From Sphingomonas endophytica (GTDB lineage: Bacteria; Pseudomonadota; Alphaproteobacteria; Sphingomonadales; Sphingomonadaceae): 64,000 nt of DNA. The notes under the pieces were generated by a model. That model did no database searches. It saw only the letters and a program-made list of their open reading frames with translations, and was not told where the DNA came from. Below, piece by piece: positions 37,403 through 48,114 of this stretch. Both the position numbers and the translations under genes were made by a program. Each line of letters begins with the position of its first letter. Positions within the stretch are counted from its first letter, which is position 1. The DNA is taken from assembly GCF_014199415.1 (NCBI RefSeq), contig NZ_JACIJN010000010.1, positions 62,001 through 126,000 of the forward strand, given 5' to 3'.

Positions 37403-39598
37403 TCACGCCACCGGCAAGCCCTCCAGCACCTTGTCGAGCGTCAGCGGATAGTCGCGGATGCGGACGCCGCAAGCGTTGTAGACCGCGTTCGCCACCGCCG
37501 CCGCCGCGCCGCACAGCCCGAGTTCGCCGACACCCTTCGCCTTCATCGGCGAGGTCTTGTCGTCGAGCGTGTCGAGGAACACGACCTCCTGATGCGGCAC
37601 GTCGAGGTGGACGGGCACGTGATATTCGGCGAGATCGTGGTTCACGAAATAGCCGAAGCGCGGATCGACTACCGCATCTTCCATCAGCGCCGCGCCGATC
37701 CCCATCGTCATGCCGCCGATCACCTGGCTGCGCGCCGACTTGGGGTTGAGGATGCGCCCGGCATCGTAGACGCCCGACATCCGCCGCACGCGAATCTCGC
37801 CGGTATAGACGTTGACCGCCGCCTCGACGAAATGCGCGCCGAAGGTCGCCTGCGCGTAATCCTTCTCCAGCGTGCCATATTCCATCGAGTCCTCGCCGCT
37901 GATCCCCTCGTCGCCCGCCGCCTTGGCGAGATCGACTGCGCGGTTGCCGCTCGACACCTTGCCGTCAGCGAAGGTCACGTCGTCGGAGTTGAAGCCGAGC
38001 TTCTGCGCGATGCGGCGGCGCAGATCGACGCAGGCGGCATAGACCCCCGCGGTCGAGCTGTTACCGCCCCATTGCCCGCCCGACCCGGCCGATACCGGGA
38101 AGCGGCTGTCGCCGAGCAGCACGACGACCTTGTCGAGCGGGACGCCGAGCATCTCGGCGGCGGTCTGTGCGATGATCGTATAGCTGCCGGTGCCGATGTC
38201 GGTCATGTCGGTGGCGACCGTCACCATGCCCTTGCGGTCGACCCCGACGCGCGCGCCCGACTTCATGTTCATGTTGTTGCGGAATGCCGCCGCCATGCCG
38301 AGGCCGACCAGCCAGTCGCCGTCGCGCACCTGCCCCGGCTTCGGATTACGGCGGTCCCAGCCAAACTTTTGCGCGCCTTCCTCAAGACAGCGGACGAGAT
38401 TGCGGTCGGAGAATTTGCGCTCGGGCTTTTCAGGATCGACCAGCGTGTCGTTGACGATGCGGAAGCGGACCGGGTCCATCCCCAGCTTCTCCGCCATCTC
38501 GTCCATCGCGACCTCGAGCGCCATCATCCCCGGCGCTTCACCCGGCGCGCGCATTGCATTGGCCTCGGGTAAGTCGAGCACCGCGAGATGCGTCTCGGTC
38601 AGCCGGTTGTCGCCGGCGTAGAGAAGCTGGGTCTGGTTGGCGGCCGTCTCCGGACCGCCGCCGGGCAGGTCGCCCGACCAGGTCTGGTGCGCGATCGCGG
38701 TGATCTTGCCGGCCTTGTCCGCGCCGATCCGGATGCGCTGGATCGTCGCGGGGCGGTGCGTCGTGTTGTTCATCAGCTGCGGCCGCGCGAGCGCGACCTT
38801 GACCGGCCGCCCCGCCGCCTTGGCCGCGAGCGCCGCCATCACCGCGTCGGAGCGGACCCACAATTTCCCGCCGAACCCGCCGCCGACATAAGGCGAGACG
38901 ACGCGAATTTTCTCCTTGGGGATCAGCAGCGTCTCGCTCATGTCGCGCACCGCCCAGGCGATCATCTGATTGCTGGTCCACAGCGTCAGCTCGTCGCCGT
39001 TCCACGCCGCGATCGTGGCGTGCGGCTCCATCATCATGTGGCTCTGGTCGGGCGTCGTATAAGTGGCGTCGAGCTTAACCGGCGCGCTGGCAAAGGCGCC
39101 TGCGAAGTCGCCGCGCGCGGTCTTCATCTTGTCGCCCTTGGCGATCGGCGCGCCGTCCTTGACCGCCTTCAGCTCATACTTGCCCTTGGTGCGCGCGTAA
39201 TCGACGCGCACGCGTTTGGCGGCGTCACGCGCCTGCTCGAACGTCTCGGCGACGACGATCGCGACCGCCTGATCGTAATGCTCGACCTCCGGCCCGGCGA
39301 GCATCGTCGCGGTATGCGCCTTGGCCTTGCCGAGCTTGCCGGCATTCTCATAAGTGACGACCGACAGCACGCCGGGCGCGCGCAGCGCATCGGCGGCGTC
39401 GATCCGCTTGATCCGCCCCTTGGCCACGCCGGCACCGACGATCACGCCATAGGCATGGTTCGGCGCGACATCGTTGCGCTCGAAGGCGTAAGGCGCGGTG
39501 CCGGTGACCTTCAGCGGGCCGTCGATGCGATCGGTGGGCTTGCCGATGACCTTCTGCTGGTCGATCGGGTTGCGGCCGGCGGGAGTGTCGAACTTCAT
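37403..39598 (-). CDS. paoC: Aldehyde oxidoreductase molybdopterin-binding subunit, PaoC-like
   Basis: The 731-residue large subunit of a xanthine oxidase family enzyme binds molybdopterin cytosine dinucleotide. The pattern [19 protein letters not shown] is present in part, and the catalytic glutamate is E692 in [20 protein letters not shown]. Motifs [12 protein letters not shown] and [20 protein letters not shown] line the cofactor pocket. Together with its partners it forms a three-subunit enzyme that oxidises aldehydes to acids. The ATG at 39598 overlaps the FAD subunit stop. The gene reads as the last of the operon on the minus strand. Substrate range is unknown; PaoABC in E. coli detoxifies aromatic aldehydes. 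Confidence 0.92.
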   Translation of the reverse strand: MKFDTPAGRNPIDQQKVIGKPTDRIDGPLKVTGTAPYAFERNDVAPNHAYGVIVGAGVAKGRIKRIDAADALRAPGVLSVVTYENAGKLGKAKAHTATMLAGPEVEHYDQAVAIVVAETFEQARDAAKRVRVDYARTKGKYELKAVKDGAPIAKGDKMKTARGDFAGAFASAPVKLDATYTTPDQSHMMMEPHATIAAWNGDELTLWTSNQMIAWAVRDMSETLLIPKEKIRVVSPYVGGGFGGKLWVRSDAVMAALAAKAAGRPVKVALARPQLMNNTTHRPATIQRIRIGADKAGKITAIAHQTWSGDLPGGGPETAANQTQLLYAGDNRLTETHLAVLDLPEANAMRAPGEAPGMMALEVAMDEMAEKLGMDPVRFRIVNDTLVDPEKPERKFSDRNLVRCLEEGAQKFGWDRRNPKPGQVRDGDWLVGLGMAAAFRNNMNMKSGARVGVDRKGMVTVATDMTDIGTGSYTIIAQTAAEMLGVPLDKVVVLLGDSRFPVSAGSGGQWGGNSSTAGVYAACVDLRRRIAQKLGFNSDDVTFADGKVSSGNRAVDLAKAAGDEGISGEDSMEYGTLEKDYAQATFGAHFVEAAVNVYTGEIRVRRMSGVYDAGRILNPKSARSQVIGGMTMGIGAALMEDAVVDPRFGYFVNHDLAEYHVPVHLDVPHQEVVFLDTLDDKTSPMKAKGVGELGLCGAAAAVANAVYNACGVRIRDYPLTLDKVLEGLPVA

Positions 39599-40548
39599 GC
39601 TGCGCGTCCTTCGGCGAGCACCGCGGCCAGCGTGCGCTCGACCAGCGGGATTTTATAGGCGTTCTGCGACGTCGGCGTGGCACCGGCGAGCGCGGCGGCG
39701 GCGATCGCCTTCGCGCCGCCGTCCAGCCGCGCCTCGGCGGCGGCGACGCGCCACGGCTTGTGCGCGAGGCCACCGAAGGCGAAGCGCGGCGTGCCGCTCT
39801 CGGGCAGGATCGCCGCGACCGAGATCGTCGCAAAGGCGTAGGAAGCACGGTCGCGCACCTTGCGATAAATGTGCGTGCCGCGCACCGGCGCGGGGAGCGT
39901 CACCGCGGTGATCATCTCGCCGGGCGTGAGCGCGGTTTCGATCCACGGCGTGCTGCCGGGGAGGCGGTGGAAGTCGGCGATCGGGATCGTCCTCGTGCGC
40001 CCGCCGCCGTCGACCGTCTCGACGGTCGCATCGAGCGCGCGCATCGCCACCGCCATGTCGCTGGGGTGGGTAGCGATGCAGTCCTTGCTGGTGCCGATCA
40101 CCGCCAGCGCGCGGCTGTAGCCGCCGAGTGCGGCACAGCCCGAGCCGGGCTTGCGCTTGTTGCACGCCTGATTGGTGTCGTAGAAATACGGACAGCGCGT
40201 CCGCTGGAGCAGATTGCCCGCGGTCGTCGCCTTGTTGCGCAACTGCCCCGACGCACCCGAGAGCAACGCACGGCTGAGTACGCCATAGTCGCGGCGCACA
40301 CGGCTGTCGGCGGCGAGCGCGGTGTTGCGGACCAGCGCGCCGACGCGCAAGCCGCCGTCCGGTGTCGCCTCGATCGTGTCGAGCCCGAGCCGGTTGACGT
40401 CGACGAGATGCGTCGGCGCCTCGATCTGCAGCTTCATCAGGTCGAGCAGGTTGGTGCCGCCCGCGACGAACTTCGCGCCCGGCTTCGCCGCGACCGCCGC
40501 GGCGGCGGCGGCGGGGGAGGTGGCGCGTTCATAGGTGAAGGGCTTCAT
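39595..40548 (-). CDS. paoB: Aldehyde oxidoreductase FAD-binding subunit, PaoB-like
   Basis: The 317-residue middle subunit binds FAD with [17 protein letters not shown] (PCMH-type domain). It carries four cysteines in [20 protein letters not shown] and a following cysteine in DCIAT, the 4Fe-4S extension specific to PaoB/YagS and absent from xanthine dehydrogenase small subunits. This marks the periplasmic PaoABC branch. It passes electrons from the 2Fe-2S subunit and on to an acceptor. The ATG at 40548 overlaps the paoA stop by 4 bp. Confidence 0.92.
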   Translation of the reverse strand: MKPFTYERATSPAAAAAAVAAKPGAKFVAGGTNLLDLMKLQIEAPTHLVDVNRLGLDTIEATPDGGLRVGALVRNTALAADSRVRRDYGVLSRALLSGASGQLRNKATTAGNLLQRTRCPYFYDTNQACNKRKPGSGCAALGGYSRALAVIGTSKDCIATHPSDMAVAMRALDATVETVDGGGRTRTIPIADFHRLPGSTPWIETALTPGEMITAVTLPAPVRGTHIYRKVRDRASYAFATISVAAILPESGTPRFAFGGLAHKPWRVAAAEARLDGGAKAIAAAALAGATPTSQNAYKIPLVERTLAAVLAEGRAA

Positions 40549-41183
40549 GCGACATCCTCCGCACCGGCGACATCGGCGATCGCGGCGACGATGTTCGAGT
40601 AAGCGGCGCAGCGGCAGATGTTGCCGCTCATCCGCTCGCGGACCTCCTGCGCGTCGATGCGGCCGGCGGCGGTGAGGTCAGTCGAGACGTAGCTCGGCAC
40701 GCCGTCCTTCACCTCCTGCAACATCGCCACCGCGGCCATGATCTGCCCGGGGGTGCAATAGCCGCACTGATAGCCGTCATGCTTGACGAACGCGGCCTGC
40801 ATCGGGTGCAGGTCGCCCGGCTTGCCGAGGCCTTCGATCGTCGTGATCTCGTCGCCATCGTGCATCACGGCGAGCGTCAGGCATGAGTTGATCCGCTTGC
40901 CTTCGACCATCACCGTGCACGCGCCGCACTGGCCGTGATCGCAGCCCTTCTTGCTGCCCGTCAGGTGCAGATGCTCGCGCAGCGCGTCGAGCAGCGTGAC
41001 GCGCGGGTCGAGATCGAGCGCGCGCTTCTTGCCGTTGACGGTGAAGGACACCGGGACGGTGGCGGCGCGCGCTTCGGCGGGCAGCGGCTGCGCGTCGAGC
41101 GGCAGCGCGGTGGTGGAGGCGGCGGCGACCCCGCTGACGAGCGCTCCGCGCCGCGTGAGGCTGAATCCGTTGGTGTCGGTCAT
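40545..41183 (-). CDS. paoA: Aldehyde oxidoreductase 2Fe-2S subunit with Tat signal, PaoA-like
   Basis: The 212-residue small subunit holds two 2Fe-2S clusters. The plant-type cluster is in [16 protein letters not shown] with a distant CLT, and the second is in [11 protein letters not shown] and NICRCAAY. The N-terminus [18 protein letters not shown] has the twin arginines and following hydrophobic stretch of a Tat signal, so the whole complex should be exported folded to the periplasm. That is as in E. coli PaoABC. It heads the operon. No PaoD/XdhC-type chaperone, needed for cofactor insertion, lies next to it; one must be elsewhere. Confidence 0.92.
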   Translation of the reverse strand: MTDTNGFSLTRRGALVSGVAAASTTALPLDAQPLPAEARAATVPVSFTVNGKKRALDLDPRVTLLDALREHLHLTGSKKGCDHGQCGACTVMVEGKRINSCLTLAVMHDGDEITTIEGLGKPGDLHPMQAAFVKHDGYQCGYCTPGQIMAAVAMLQEVKDGVPSYVSTDLTAAGRIDAQEVRERMSGNICRCAAYSNIVAAIADVAGAEDVA

Positions 41184-41339
41184 GTCGGTCCTGCTGTGGG
41201 GACGGGCAGGAGAGCCGCCCCGTCGATGAAACGCGCCCGACCCATGTTATATCCGGCTGCAACACCGCGATACACGCGCCGCTGGTGGCCGACCACTGCC
41301 TGTATTAACATCCATGTCAAAAGCATGGAGAGGAAGCGT

Positions 41340-42110
41340 ATGGCGACGGCGGCGATGGTAGAGTCCACGGCGATGGCACCGGGCGAGCGCGAGGCGCGCA
41401 TCGATCTCGCCGCCGCCTATCGGCTGGTGGCGCTCTACGGCTGGGACGATCTGATCTTCACGCACCTGTCGGCGCGCGTGCCGGGGCCGGAGCATCATTT
41501 CCTCATCAACCCCTATGACATGATGTTCGAGGAGATCACCGCCTCCTCGCTGGTGAAGATCGATGTCGAGGGCCAGCCGGTCGGCATGACTGCGCATCCG
41601 GTCAATCCGGCCGGGTTCACGATCCACTCCGCGATCCACATGGCGCGCGACGACGCGCAGGCGGTGATGCACCTCCATACGCCGCATGGACAGGCGGTGT
41701 CGGCGATGGCGTGCGGGCTGTTGCCGCATACGCAGACCGCAATGATCACGTCGCACGACGTCGCCTATCACGAGTACGAGGGGATCGCGACCGACCTGGA
41801 GGAGCGCGAGCGGCTGGTCGCCGATCTCGGCGAGCGCCATGCGATGATCCTGCGCAATCACGGGACGCTGACGGTCGGCGACTCGGTAGCGTCCTGCTTC
41901 CTGCGGCTCTATTTCCTCGAACGCGCGTGCGAGGCGCAGGTGTTGATGCTCGCTGCCGGTATCGACGGGCTGCACACGCCGCCGCAAGGCGTGGAGACGA
42001 AGGTTGCGGGTCAGTCGCCGCCCGCCGGCATCGCAATGCTGGCGCGCGGGCTGGCGTGGCCGGCGTTGCTGCGCAAGCTCGACCGGATCGATCCGTCCTA
42101 CCGCGATTGA
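41340..42110 (+). CDS. Class II aldolase/adducin family protein
   Basis: The 256-residue protein resembles the aldolase_II domain with zinc ligands at H111 and H113 (VMHLHTPHGQ) and a later conserved region ERHAMILRNHGTLTVGDSVA. Members include fuculose-phosphate aldolase and ribulose-phosphate epimerase, but this subgroup often lacks a known reaction. The ATG at 41340 with an AGAGGA site is preferred to the one at 41325. It is divergent from paoA; the 156-bp interval must hold both promoters. It runs toward the esterase gene with 56 bp between. Confidence 0.85.
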   Translation: MATAAMVESTAMAPGEREARIDLAAAYRLVALYGWDDLIFTHLSARVPGPEHHFLINPYDMMFEEITASSLVKIDVEGQPVGMTAHPVNPAGFTIHSAIHMARDDAQAVMHLHTPHGQAVSAMACGLLPHTQTAMITSHDVAYHEYEGIATDLEERERLVADLGERHAMILRNHGTLTVGDSVASCFLRLYFLERACEAQVLMLAAGIDGLHTPPQGVETKVAGQSPPAGIAMLARGLAWPALLRKLDRIDPSYRD

Positions 42111-42166
42111 CGCTTGGCGAGCGCCAGTCCGGTGCGATACGTGAGCGCTAACAACCGACGGAGGGG

Positions 42167-44110
42167 ATGATGGCGATGTGGCGCATGGTGATGGCGGGAT
42201 CGGCAATGGCGCTCGCCGCGCCGGCGATGGCGCAGGAGGCGACGCCGCGCTTCGCCCACATCTTCGCGGATCATGCCGTGCTCCAGCGCGACCGGCCGAT
42301 CGCAATATGGGGGCAGGGCGCGCCGAACGCCGCGGTGACGGTGCGGCTCGGCCAGCAGACCGCCTCGGCGACCGCCGATGCGCAGGGCCGATGGCGTGCG
42401 ACGCTGCCGGCGCAGGCGGCGGGCGGACCTTACACGCTGAGCGTCGAGGGCGGGCAGACGCTGAGCGACATCATGGTCGGCGACGTTTTCCTGTGCGGCG
42501 GCCAGTCGAACATGGAGTTCATGGTCAAGCAGTCGACCAATGCGTGGGGCGCGTTGCAGACCCCCGCCGACCCCGACCTGCGCTACGCCACGATCCCCGA
42601 TACCAGCCGCGCGCAGCCGCTCGCCGATCTGGAAGCGCCCGCCAAATGGCAGCGCGTCGGGCCGGAGACGGTCGGCGACGCCTCGGCGGTCTGTTATTAC
42701 ATGGCGCGCTCGCTGCGGCAGAGCGAGAAGGTGCCGATCGGGTTCATCAATTCCGAATGGGGCGGGACGCGGATCGAAAGCTGGATCAGCCCGACGTCGC
42801 TCGCGACCCTTCCACGGCTGAAGGACGGGATCGCGGCGGTCGATCTCTACGGGCGCGATCCGGCCAAGGCGCTGGCGCAGGACGGCGCGCGGCGCGAGGC
42901 GTGGTGGAAGGCGCATGATCCCGCCGCCGCGCGGCAGGCGGCGTTCCGGCGCGCCGACTTCGACGACAGCAAGTGGGCAACGATCCCGACATCGGCGTGG
43001 AAGGACGCGGGCGTGCCAGCGCTCGCCGCGTTCGAGGGGGTGATGTGGCTGCGCGGCGCGATCGACCTGACCGCCGAGCAGGTCGCGGCGGCCAAGACGC
43101 TGCAACTCGGGCCGATCGACCAATATGAGGAGACGTGGGTCAACGGCCGCTATGTCGGCGGCGGCAGCGTAAATTGGGCGTGGCGGCATTACGATGCGCC
43201 CGCGGGGACGTGGAAGGTCGGGCGCAACGTCGTCGCGATGCGCGTGCTGGGCGGCGCGAACGGCGGCGGGCTGACGGGGGCTGCGCCGCGCGGACTGGAA
43301 CTGGCCGATGGAACATTGGTGCCGTTCGCCGGACCGTGGCGCTTCTATCAGGGCCGCGCGCTGACCGGCGAGACGATCGCGCCCGCGCCGTGGGACGTAC
43401 CGAACAGCCTTGCGACGCTCCACAACGGCATGATCGCGCCGTTCGCCGGCTACGGGCTGAAGCTCGCCGCCTGGTATCAGGGCGAGTCGAACGCGGGCGA
43501 GGCGTCGACTTATCGCGAGTTGATGACGTTGTTGATGGCCGACTGGCGTCGGACCTTCGCCGCGCCGGAATTGCCGTTTTTCGTGGTCCAGCTCACCTCC
43601 TATGGCAAGCCGTCGACCGCGCCGGTGCAGTCGGGCTGGGCGGAGTTGCGCGAGGCGCAGGCGCAGGCGGTCGCGCAGGATGCGCACGCCGGGCTGGCGG
43701 TGACGCTGGACGTCGGCGACCGGTTCGACATCCATCCGACGCAGAAGACCGTCGTCGGCGAGCGGCTGGCGCGGCTGGCGCGGGTGATCGCCTACGGCCA
43801 GCCGGGGCTGCGCAGCGGGCCGGAGGTGGCGGGCGTCTCGCGCAGCGGCAGCGATCTGGTGGTGCGTTATCGCAACGTCACCGGTGGGCTGCACACCTAT
43901 GGCGCGGGGCAGGCGATCGGGTTCGAGGCATGCGCGGGTGATGCGTGCCGCTACGTGCCCGCGGAGGCGCGGGGCGATACCATCGTGTTGCCGGGCGCGA
44001 ATGCCGCGGGCGTGACGAAGGTGCGGTACGCGTGGAGCGATGCGCCTTTCACGAATCTGTTCGACGGTGCGGACCTGCCGGCGGCACCGTTCGAGCGCGG
44101 AGTGGAATAG
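42167..44110 (+). CDS. Sialate O-acetylesterase family (SGNH-type) secreted protein
   Basis: The 647-residue protein has a signal peptide (ending AAPAMAQE) and the sialate O-acetylesterase pattern. An N-terminal beta domain is followed by the SGNH catalytic block I, GDVFLCGGQSNMEFMV, with S114. A jelly-roll insertion comes next, then WYQGESNAGEAS and the D-x-H pair in DRFDIHPTQK. It would remove acetyl groups from sugars in the periplasm or outside. Many of these proteins in sphingomonads act on plant polysaccharides such as xylan, not sialic acid. The trailing 90 residues form a beta-rich domain. It stands downstream of a class II aldolase; whether they share substrates is unknown. Confidence 0.88.
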   Translation: MMAMWRMVMAGSAMALAAPAMAQEATPRFAHIFADHAVLQRDRPIAIWGQGAPNAAVTVRLGQQTASATADAQGRWRATLPAQAAGGPYTLSVEGGQTLSDIMVGDVFLCGGQSNMEFMVKQSTNAWGALQTPADPDLRYATIPDTSRAQPLADLEAPAKWQRVGPETVGDASAVCYYMARSLRQSEKVPIGFINSEWGGTRIESWISPTSLATLPRLKDGIAAVDLYGRDPAKALAQDGARREAWWKAHDPAAARQAAFRRADFDDSKWATIPTSAWKDAGVPALAAFEGVMWLRGAIDLTAEQVAAAKTLQLGPIDQYEETWVNGRYVGGGSVNWAWRHYDAPAGTWKVGRNVVAMRVLGGANGGGLTGAAPRGLELADGTLVPFAGPWRFYQGRALTGETIAPAPWDVPNSLATLHNGMIAPFAGYGLKLAAWYQGESNAGEASTYRELMTLLMADWRRTFAAPELPFFVVQLTSYGKPSTAPVQSGWAELREAQAQAVAQDAHAGLAVTLDVGDRFDIHPTQKTVVGERLARLARVIAYGQPGLRSGPEVAGVSRSGSDLVVRYRNVTGGLHTYGAGQAIGFEACAGDACRYVPAEARGDTIVLPGANAAGVTKVRYAWSDAPFTNLFDGADLPAAPFERGVE

Positions 44111-44114
44111 CCTT

Positions 44115-44193
44115 CCGTCACTGCGAGCGTAGCGCGGCAATCCAGAGCGTCCTGATCCGACCATGGATTGCTTCGCTACGCTCGCAATGACGT
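44115..44193. repeat. Palindromic intergenic repeat, family A copy 4
   Basis: The arms gtcactgcgagcgtagcgcg and ttgcttcgctacgctcgcaa surround gcgtcctgatccgacc, the same spacer word as in copies 1 and 2. The left arm has drifted (ggcaat). Confidence 0.85.
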
Positions 44194-44205
44194 AACCTCA
44201 GCCGC

Positions 44206-44266
44206 ACCCCGGCGAAGGCGGGACTTTTGCAAAAGTCCCCTCCCTGTACCCCGGCCTTCGCCGGGT
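44206..44266. repeat. Nested palindrome: outer GC arms with an inner 18-bp perfect palindrome
   Basis: The outer arms accccggcgaaggc and gccttcgccgggt pair, and inside them, at 44221-44238, ggacttttgcaaaagtcc is its own reverse complement. This makes a small double hairpin unlike the family A, B and C units. It lies between the esterase gene and the pnp terminator. Confidence 0.85.
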
Positions 44267-44305
44267 AGCGCTCCACGTAGATGACAAATGATCGCCCAAA
44301 CCAAA

Positions 44306-44333
44306 ATGGCCCCGGCATTGCTGCCGGGGCCAT
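44306..44333 (-). terminator. Likely rho-independent terminator of pnp
   Basis: A 12-bp perfect stem ATGGCCCCGGCA / TGCCGGGGCCAT with a 4-base loop is followed, in the minus-strand direction, by TTTTGGTTTGG. It begins 30 bp after the pnp stop. Confidence 0.85.
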
Positions 44334-44362
44334 TCGCTTGCTGCACGCAAAGCGACTTGGGA

Positions 44363-46708
44363 TCAGTCGCGATCGTTGGTCAGGAAGGCCGGGGCGAACG
44401 CCGGGGCATCGCCCTCTTCCTTGCCGCCGCCTTCGCCGCGCTCACGGCGCGGGCCGCGACCTTCGCGACGCGGGCCACCACGATCGCCGCCGCGGTCGCC
44501 GCCACGGCCACCACCATCGCGGTTGCCGCCGTCACGACGCGGACCACGGTCACCGCCGCGATCGCTTCGCTCGCGCGGCTCGCGCGCCGGGCGGGTGTCT
44601 TCCAGCTCCGCACCGGTTTCCTGATCGACGACGCGCATCGACAGGCGGACCTTGCCACGCGGATCGATCTCGAGAACCTTGACCTTGACCTCCTGGCCTT
44701 CGGTCACGACGTCGCCCGGCTTCTCGACCCGCTCGTTCTTCATCTCGCTGACGTGGACGAGACCGTCCTTGCCGCCCATGAAGTTCACGAACGCGCCGAA
44801 GTCGACGATGTTGACGACCTTGCCGTCGTAGATCTTGCCGACCTCGGCCTCTTCGACCAGCCCCTTGATCCACTTGATCGCGGCGTCGATCTGCGCGTGA
44901 TCCGACGACGACACCTTGATGACGCCCTCGTCGTCGATGTCGACCTTCGCGCCGGTGGTGGCGACGATCTCGCGGATCACCTTGCCGCCGGTGCCGATCA
45001 CTTCGCGGATCTTCGACTTGTCGATCGTGAAGGTCTCGATGCGCGGCGCGTGCGCCGACAGCTCGGTACGCGTCGAGTCGAGCGCCTTGGCCATTTCGGC
45101 CAGGATGTGCGCACGGCCCTCATGCGCCTGTGCCAGCGCGACCTTCATGATCTCCTCGGTGATCCCGGAGATCTTGATGTCCATCTGCAGCGCGGTGATG
45201 CCCTCGCTGGTGCCCGCGACCTTGAAGTCCATGTCGCCGAGGTGATCCTCGTCGCCGAGGATGTCCGACAGGACCGCGAAGTCCTTGCCCTCGAGGATCA
45301 GCCCCATCGCGATCCCCGACACCGGGCGCTTCAGCGGCACGCCCGCATCCATCATCGCCAGCGAGCCGCCGCACACCGTCGCCATCGACGACGAGCCGTT
45401 CGACTCGGTGATGTCGCTGGTGACGCGGATCGTGTACGGGAATTCTTCCTTGGTCGGCAGCACCGGATGCAGCGCCCGCCACGCCAGCTTGCCGTGGCCG
45501 ACTTCGCGACGGCCCGGCGCACCGAAGCGGCCCACTTCGCCGACCGAATAGGGCGGGAAGTTATAGTGCAGCATGAAGTGCTGATACGACAGGCCGTTCA
45601 GACCGTCGATCATCTGCTCCGCGTCGCGGGTGCCCAACGTCGTGGTCGCGATCGTCTGCGTCTCGCCACGCGTGAACAGCGCCGAGCCGTGCGCACGCGG
45701 CAGGAAGTGGACTTCCGCCTCGATCGGACGGACGGTCTTGGTGTCGCGCCCGTCGATGCGGCGGCCGGTCTTGAGGATCGCGGTGCGGACGATGTCCGCC
45801 TCCAGCTTCTTCACCAGCTTCAGGCTGGCGAGATACGCCTGCGGATCGCTGTCCTTCAGGTCGGCCATGCCGTCGCGCGCCTTGGCACGCGCCTCGTTGA
45901 TCGCGGTCTGGCGCTGCTGCTTGTCGGTCAGCTTGTACGCCGCCTCCAGATCCTTGCCGATCAGCTTCTTCAGCTTGGTCTTCACCGCGGCGCTGTCGGC
46001 CTGGACCTTCAGCTCCCACGGCTCCTTCGCCGCCTGCTCGGCCAGATCGATGATCGCGTTGATGATGTCCTGCGACGCCTTGTGCGCGAACATCACCGCG
46101 CCGAGCATCACGTCCTCGGACAGCTCCTTGGCTTCCGACTCGACCATCATCACCGCGTCGTGCGTCGCGGCGACCATCAGGTCCAGCTCGCCCTCGACGA
46201 CCTGCGCGTCGGACGGGTTGAGGATATACTCACCGTCCTGATAGCCGACGCGCGCCGCGCCGATCGGGCCCATGAACGGCACGCCCGACAGCGTCATCGC
46301 CGCCGAGGCCGCGATCATCGCCAGCAGATCGGGCTCGTTCTCGCCGTCATACGACATCACCTGCGCGATGCAGTTGATCTCGTTGTAGAAGCCTTCGGGG
46401 AACAGCGGGCGGATCGGGCGATCGATCAGGCGGCTGACCAGCGTCTCACGCTCGGTCGCGCCACGCTCGCGCTTGAAGAAGCCGCCGGGGATGCGGCCGC
46501 TGGCGGAGAATTTCTCCTGATAGTGAACGGTGAGCGGGAAGAAGTCCTGCCCTTCCTTCACGTTCTTGGCGGCGGTCACGGCGCACAGCACCACCGTTTC
46601 GCCGAGCGTCGCGATCACCGCGCCGTCGGCCTGGCGGGCGACCTTGCCCGTCTCCAGGGTCAGCGTCTTGCCGCCCCACTGGATTTCCACCTTCTTGGTA
46701 TCGAACAT
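44363..46708 (-). CDS. pnp: Polynucleotide phosphorylase
   Basis: The 781-residue enzyme degrades RNA from the 3' end using phosphate and is a core of the degradosome. Two RNase PH domains, an intervening alpha domain, a KH domain (around residues 555-615, [15 protein letters not shown]) and an S1 domain (about 625-695) follow one another. The tail after residue 700 is rich in arginine and glycine (repeats of GDRGGDRGG type) and may bind RNA or RNase E. The catalytic pocket includes [20 protein letters not shown]. rpsO lies upstream; the order rpsO-pnp is the classical one. A terminator is at 44306-44333. Confidence 0.97.
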   Translation of the reverse strand: MFDTKKVEIQWGGKTLTLETGKVARQADGAVIATLGETVVLCAVTAAKNVKEGQDFFPLTVHYQEKFSASGRIPGGFFKRERGATERETLVSRLIDRPIRPLFPEGFYNEINCIAQVMSYDGENEPDLLAMIAASAAMTLSGVPFMGPIGAARVGYQDGEYILNPSDAQVVEGELDLMVAATHDAVMMVESEAKELSEDVMLGAVMFAHKASQDIINAIIDLAEQAAKEPWELKVQADSAAVKTKLKKLIGKDLEAAYKLTDKQQRQTAINEARAKARDGMADLKDSDPQAYLASLKLVKKLEADIVRTAILKTGRRIDGRDTKTVRPIEAEVHFLPRAHGSALFTRGETQTIATTTLGTRDAEQMIDGLNGLSYQHFMLHYNFPPYSVGEVGRFGAPGRREVGHGKLAWRALHPVLPTKEEFPYTIRVTSDITESNGSSSMATVCGGSLAMMDAGVPLKRPVSGIAMGLILEGKDFAVLSDILGDEDHLGDMDFKVAGTSEGITALQMDIKISGITEEIMKVALAQAHEGRAHILAEMAKALDSTRTELSAHAPRIETFTIDKSKIREVIGTGGKVIREIVATTGAKVDIDDEGVIKVSSSDHAQIDAAIKWIKGLVEEAEVGKIYDGKVVNIVDFGAFVNFMGGKDGLVHVSEMKNERVEKPGDVVTEGQEVKVKVLEIDPRGKVRLSMRVVDQETGAELEDTRPAREPRERSDRGGDRGPRRDGGNRDGGGRGGDRGGDRGGPRREGRGPRRERGEGGGKEEGDAPAFAPAFLTNDRD

Positions 46709-46893
46709 CTGATTTCCTTCACTCCCCGCGCCAGATGCGCGGGGGGCCTGCGTGCGGGCCGATAGTGGCCCGGGAAGATATGGCCGTATTGCCGTCTCTT
46801 CCGTCCCGGCTCCAGCGGACCGGGAAAGCGCCGTCTGACGCTCTTACATGCTGGACCCGGCTTACACCGGGATGACAAAAGCGGGGATGACAA

Positions 46894-46920
46894 AAGGGGC
46901 GACCTTGCGGGCCGCCCCTT
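46894..46920 (-). terminator. Likely terminator of rpsO
   Basis: Minus-strand stem AAGGGGCG/CGCCCCTT with an 11-base loop, immediately after the rpsO stop, followed by TTGTC. The arms are perfect, but the T-run is short. A GGATGACAAAAG word is repeated twice just upstream (about 46868-46895). Confidence 0.7.
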
Positions 46921-46924
46921 GATG

Positions 46925-47194
46925 TTACTTGCGGAGGCCGAGCTTGGCGATGAGCGCCAAATAACGGTCACCGTCCTTCTTGCGGAGATAGTCGAGCAGC
47001 GAACGACGCTTGTTGACCATCATCAGCAGGCCGCGGCGGGAGTGGTTGTCCTTGGCGTGGCCCTTGAAGTGCTCGGTCAGGTTCTTGATCCGCTCCGTCA
47101 GGATCGCGACCTGGACCTCGGGCGACCCGGTGTCGCCTTCGGCGCGGGCGTTGTCCTTGATGACTTCCTGACGGCGTTCTGCGGTAATCGACAT
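46925..47194 (-). CDS. rpsO: 30S ribosomal protein S15
   Basis: The 89-residue protein has the canonical S15 helical pattern: the start [20 protein letters not shown], then [40 protein letters not shown] and [21 protein letters not shown]15 binds the central domain of 16S rRNA and is required for small-subunit assembly. It stands in the order M50 protease-truB-rpsO-pnp, which is common in proteobacteria. In E. coli S15 represses its own mRNA by a pseudoknot; no such element can be confirmed here by eye. The 20-bp gap to truB contains no obvious ribosome site of note. Confidence 0.98.
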   Translation of the reverse strand: MSITAERRQEVIKDNARAEGDTGSPEVQVAILTERIKNLTEHFKGHAKDNHSRRGLLMMVNKRRSLLDYLRKKDGDRYLALIAKLGLRK

Positions 47195-47214
47195 ATGTGT
47201 TCCTACGACATCTT

Positions 47215-48114
47215 CTACAGGTTGAAGCCCCGGACGACGCGAACGGAGCCTTGCTCCACCTCGACCAGTGCGACGGGCATTTCCCCCAGCACGGCAAAGG
47301 CCTGACCGTCGTCGGCGGCGATCCCGGCCAGCACACGCCCCTGACGGAGCGCCCCTGCCTGGTCGGGTGTGAGTGCGAGAGCCGGGATGTCGTCCAGCCC
47401 TGCGCTCAATGGCAGGAGAGAGTGTTCAAGGCTGCGCGCCTTAGCGACTTCGTCCAGTTTGTCCAGCGTAATCGCCTGATCGAGCGAGAACGGCCCCGCC
47501 TTTGTCCGGCGCAGATAGGTGACATGGCCGACCGTGCCGAGCGCCAGCGCGATGTCGCGCGCGAGGCTGCGGATGTACGTGCCCTTGGAGACGTGCGCGG
47601 TCAGCGTCGCCTGCTCCAGCGGACCATCATCGGGCGCGGTCGCCAGCGTCAGCGCATGGATCGTCACGTCGCGCGTCGCCAGCACCACCTCCTCGCCAGC
47701 GCGGGCGAGGTCATAGGCGCGCTGGCCGTCGACCTTGAGCGCCGAATAGGCGGGGGGCACCTGCGCGGTCGGGCCGGTGAAGCGCGGCAGGATCGCCTCC
47801 AGCGCCGCCGCCGTCGGGCGCGCGTCGCTGGTCGCGATCACCTTGCCCTCGGCGTCGAGCGTGTCGGTCTGCTCACCGAACCAGATCGTGAAATCATAGA
47901 CCTTGTCGCTGTCGAGCATCCGCCCGGCCAGCTTGGTCGCCTCCCCGATCGCGATCGGCAGCACGCCGGTCGCCAGCGGATCGAGCGTCCCGCCATGCCC
48001 GACCTTGGCCTTGCCATAGCCGCCGGTGCGCAACGCGCGCTTCGCCGCCGAGACGCCCTGCGTCGAGCCGAGCCCGAGCGGCTTGTCGAGGACCAGCCAT
48101 CCGTGCAGCGTCAC
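47215..48114 (-). CDS. truB: tRNA pseudouridine-55 synthase TruB
   Basis: The 299-residue enzyme makes pseudouridine 55 in the T-loop of tRNAs. The catalytic aspartate is D45 in [14 protein letters not shown]; the start [20 protein letters not shown] and the sequence [18 protein letters not shown] are typical. The start codon is GTG at 48112-48114, overlapping the M50 protease stop as GTGA, which is preferred to the upstream ATG at 48147 because it joins the conserved HGWLVLDKP start. It sits between the protease and rpsO. Confidence 0.94.
   Translation of the reverse strand: MTLHGWLVLDKPLGLGSTQGVSAAKRALRTGGYGKAKVGHGGTLDPLATGVLPIAIGEATKLAGRMLDSDKVYDFTIWFGEQTDTLDAEGKVIATSDARPTAAALEAILPRFTGPTAQVPPAYSALKVDGQRAYDLARAGEEVVLATRDVTIHALTLATAPDDGPLEQATLTAHVSKGTYIRSLARDIALALGTVGHVTYLRRTKAGPFSLDQAITLDKLDEVAKARSLEHSLLPLSAGLDDIPALALTPDQAGALRQGRVLAGIAADDGQAFAVLGEMPVALVEVEQGSVRVVRGFNL

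Noticed and set aside
44288..46765. An 825-codon plus-strand frame opposite pnp
   Set aside because: Begins inside the pnp terminator and mirrors PNPase codons. Composition is shadow-like.
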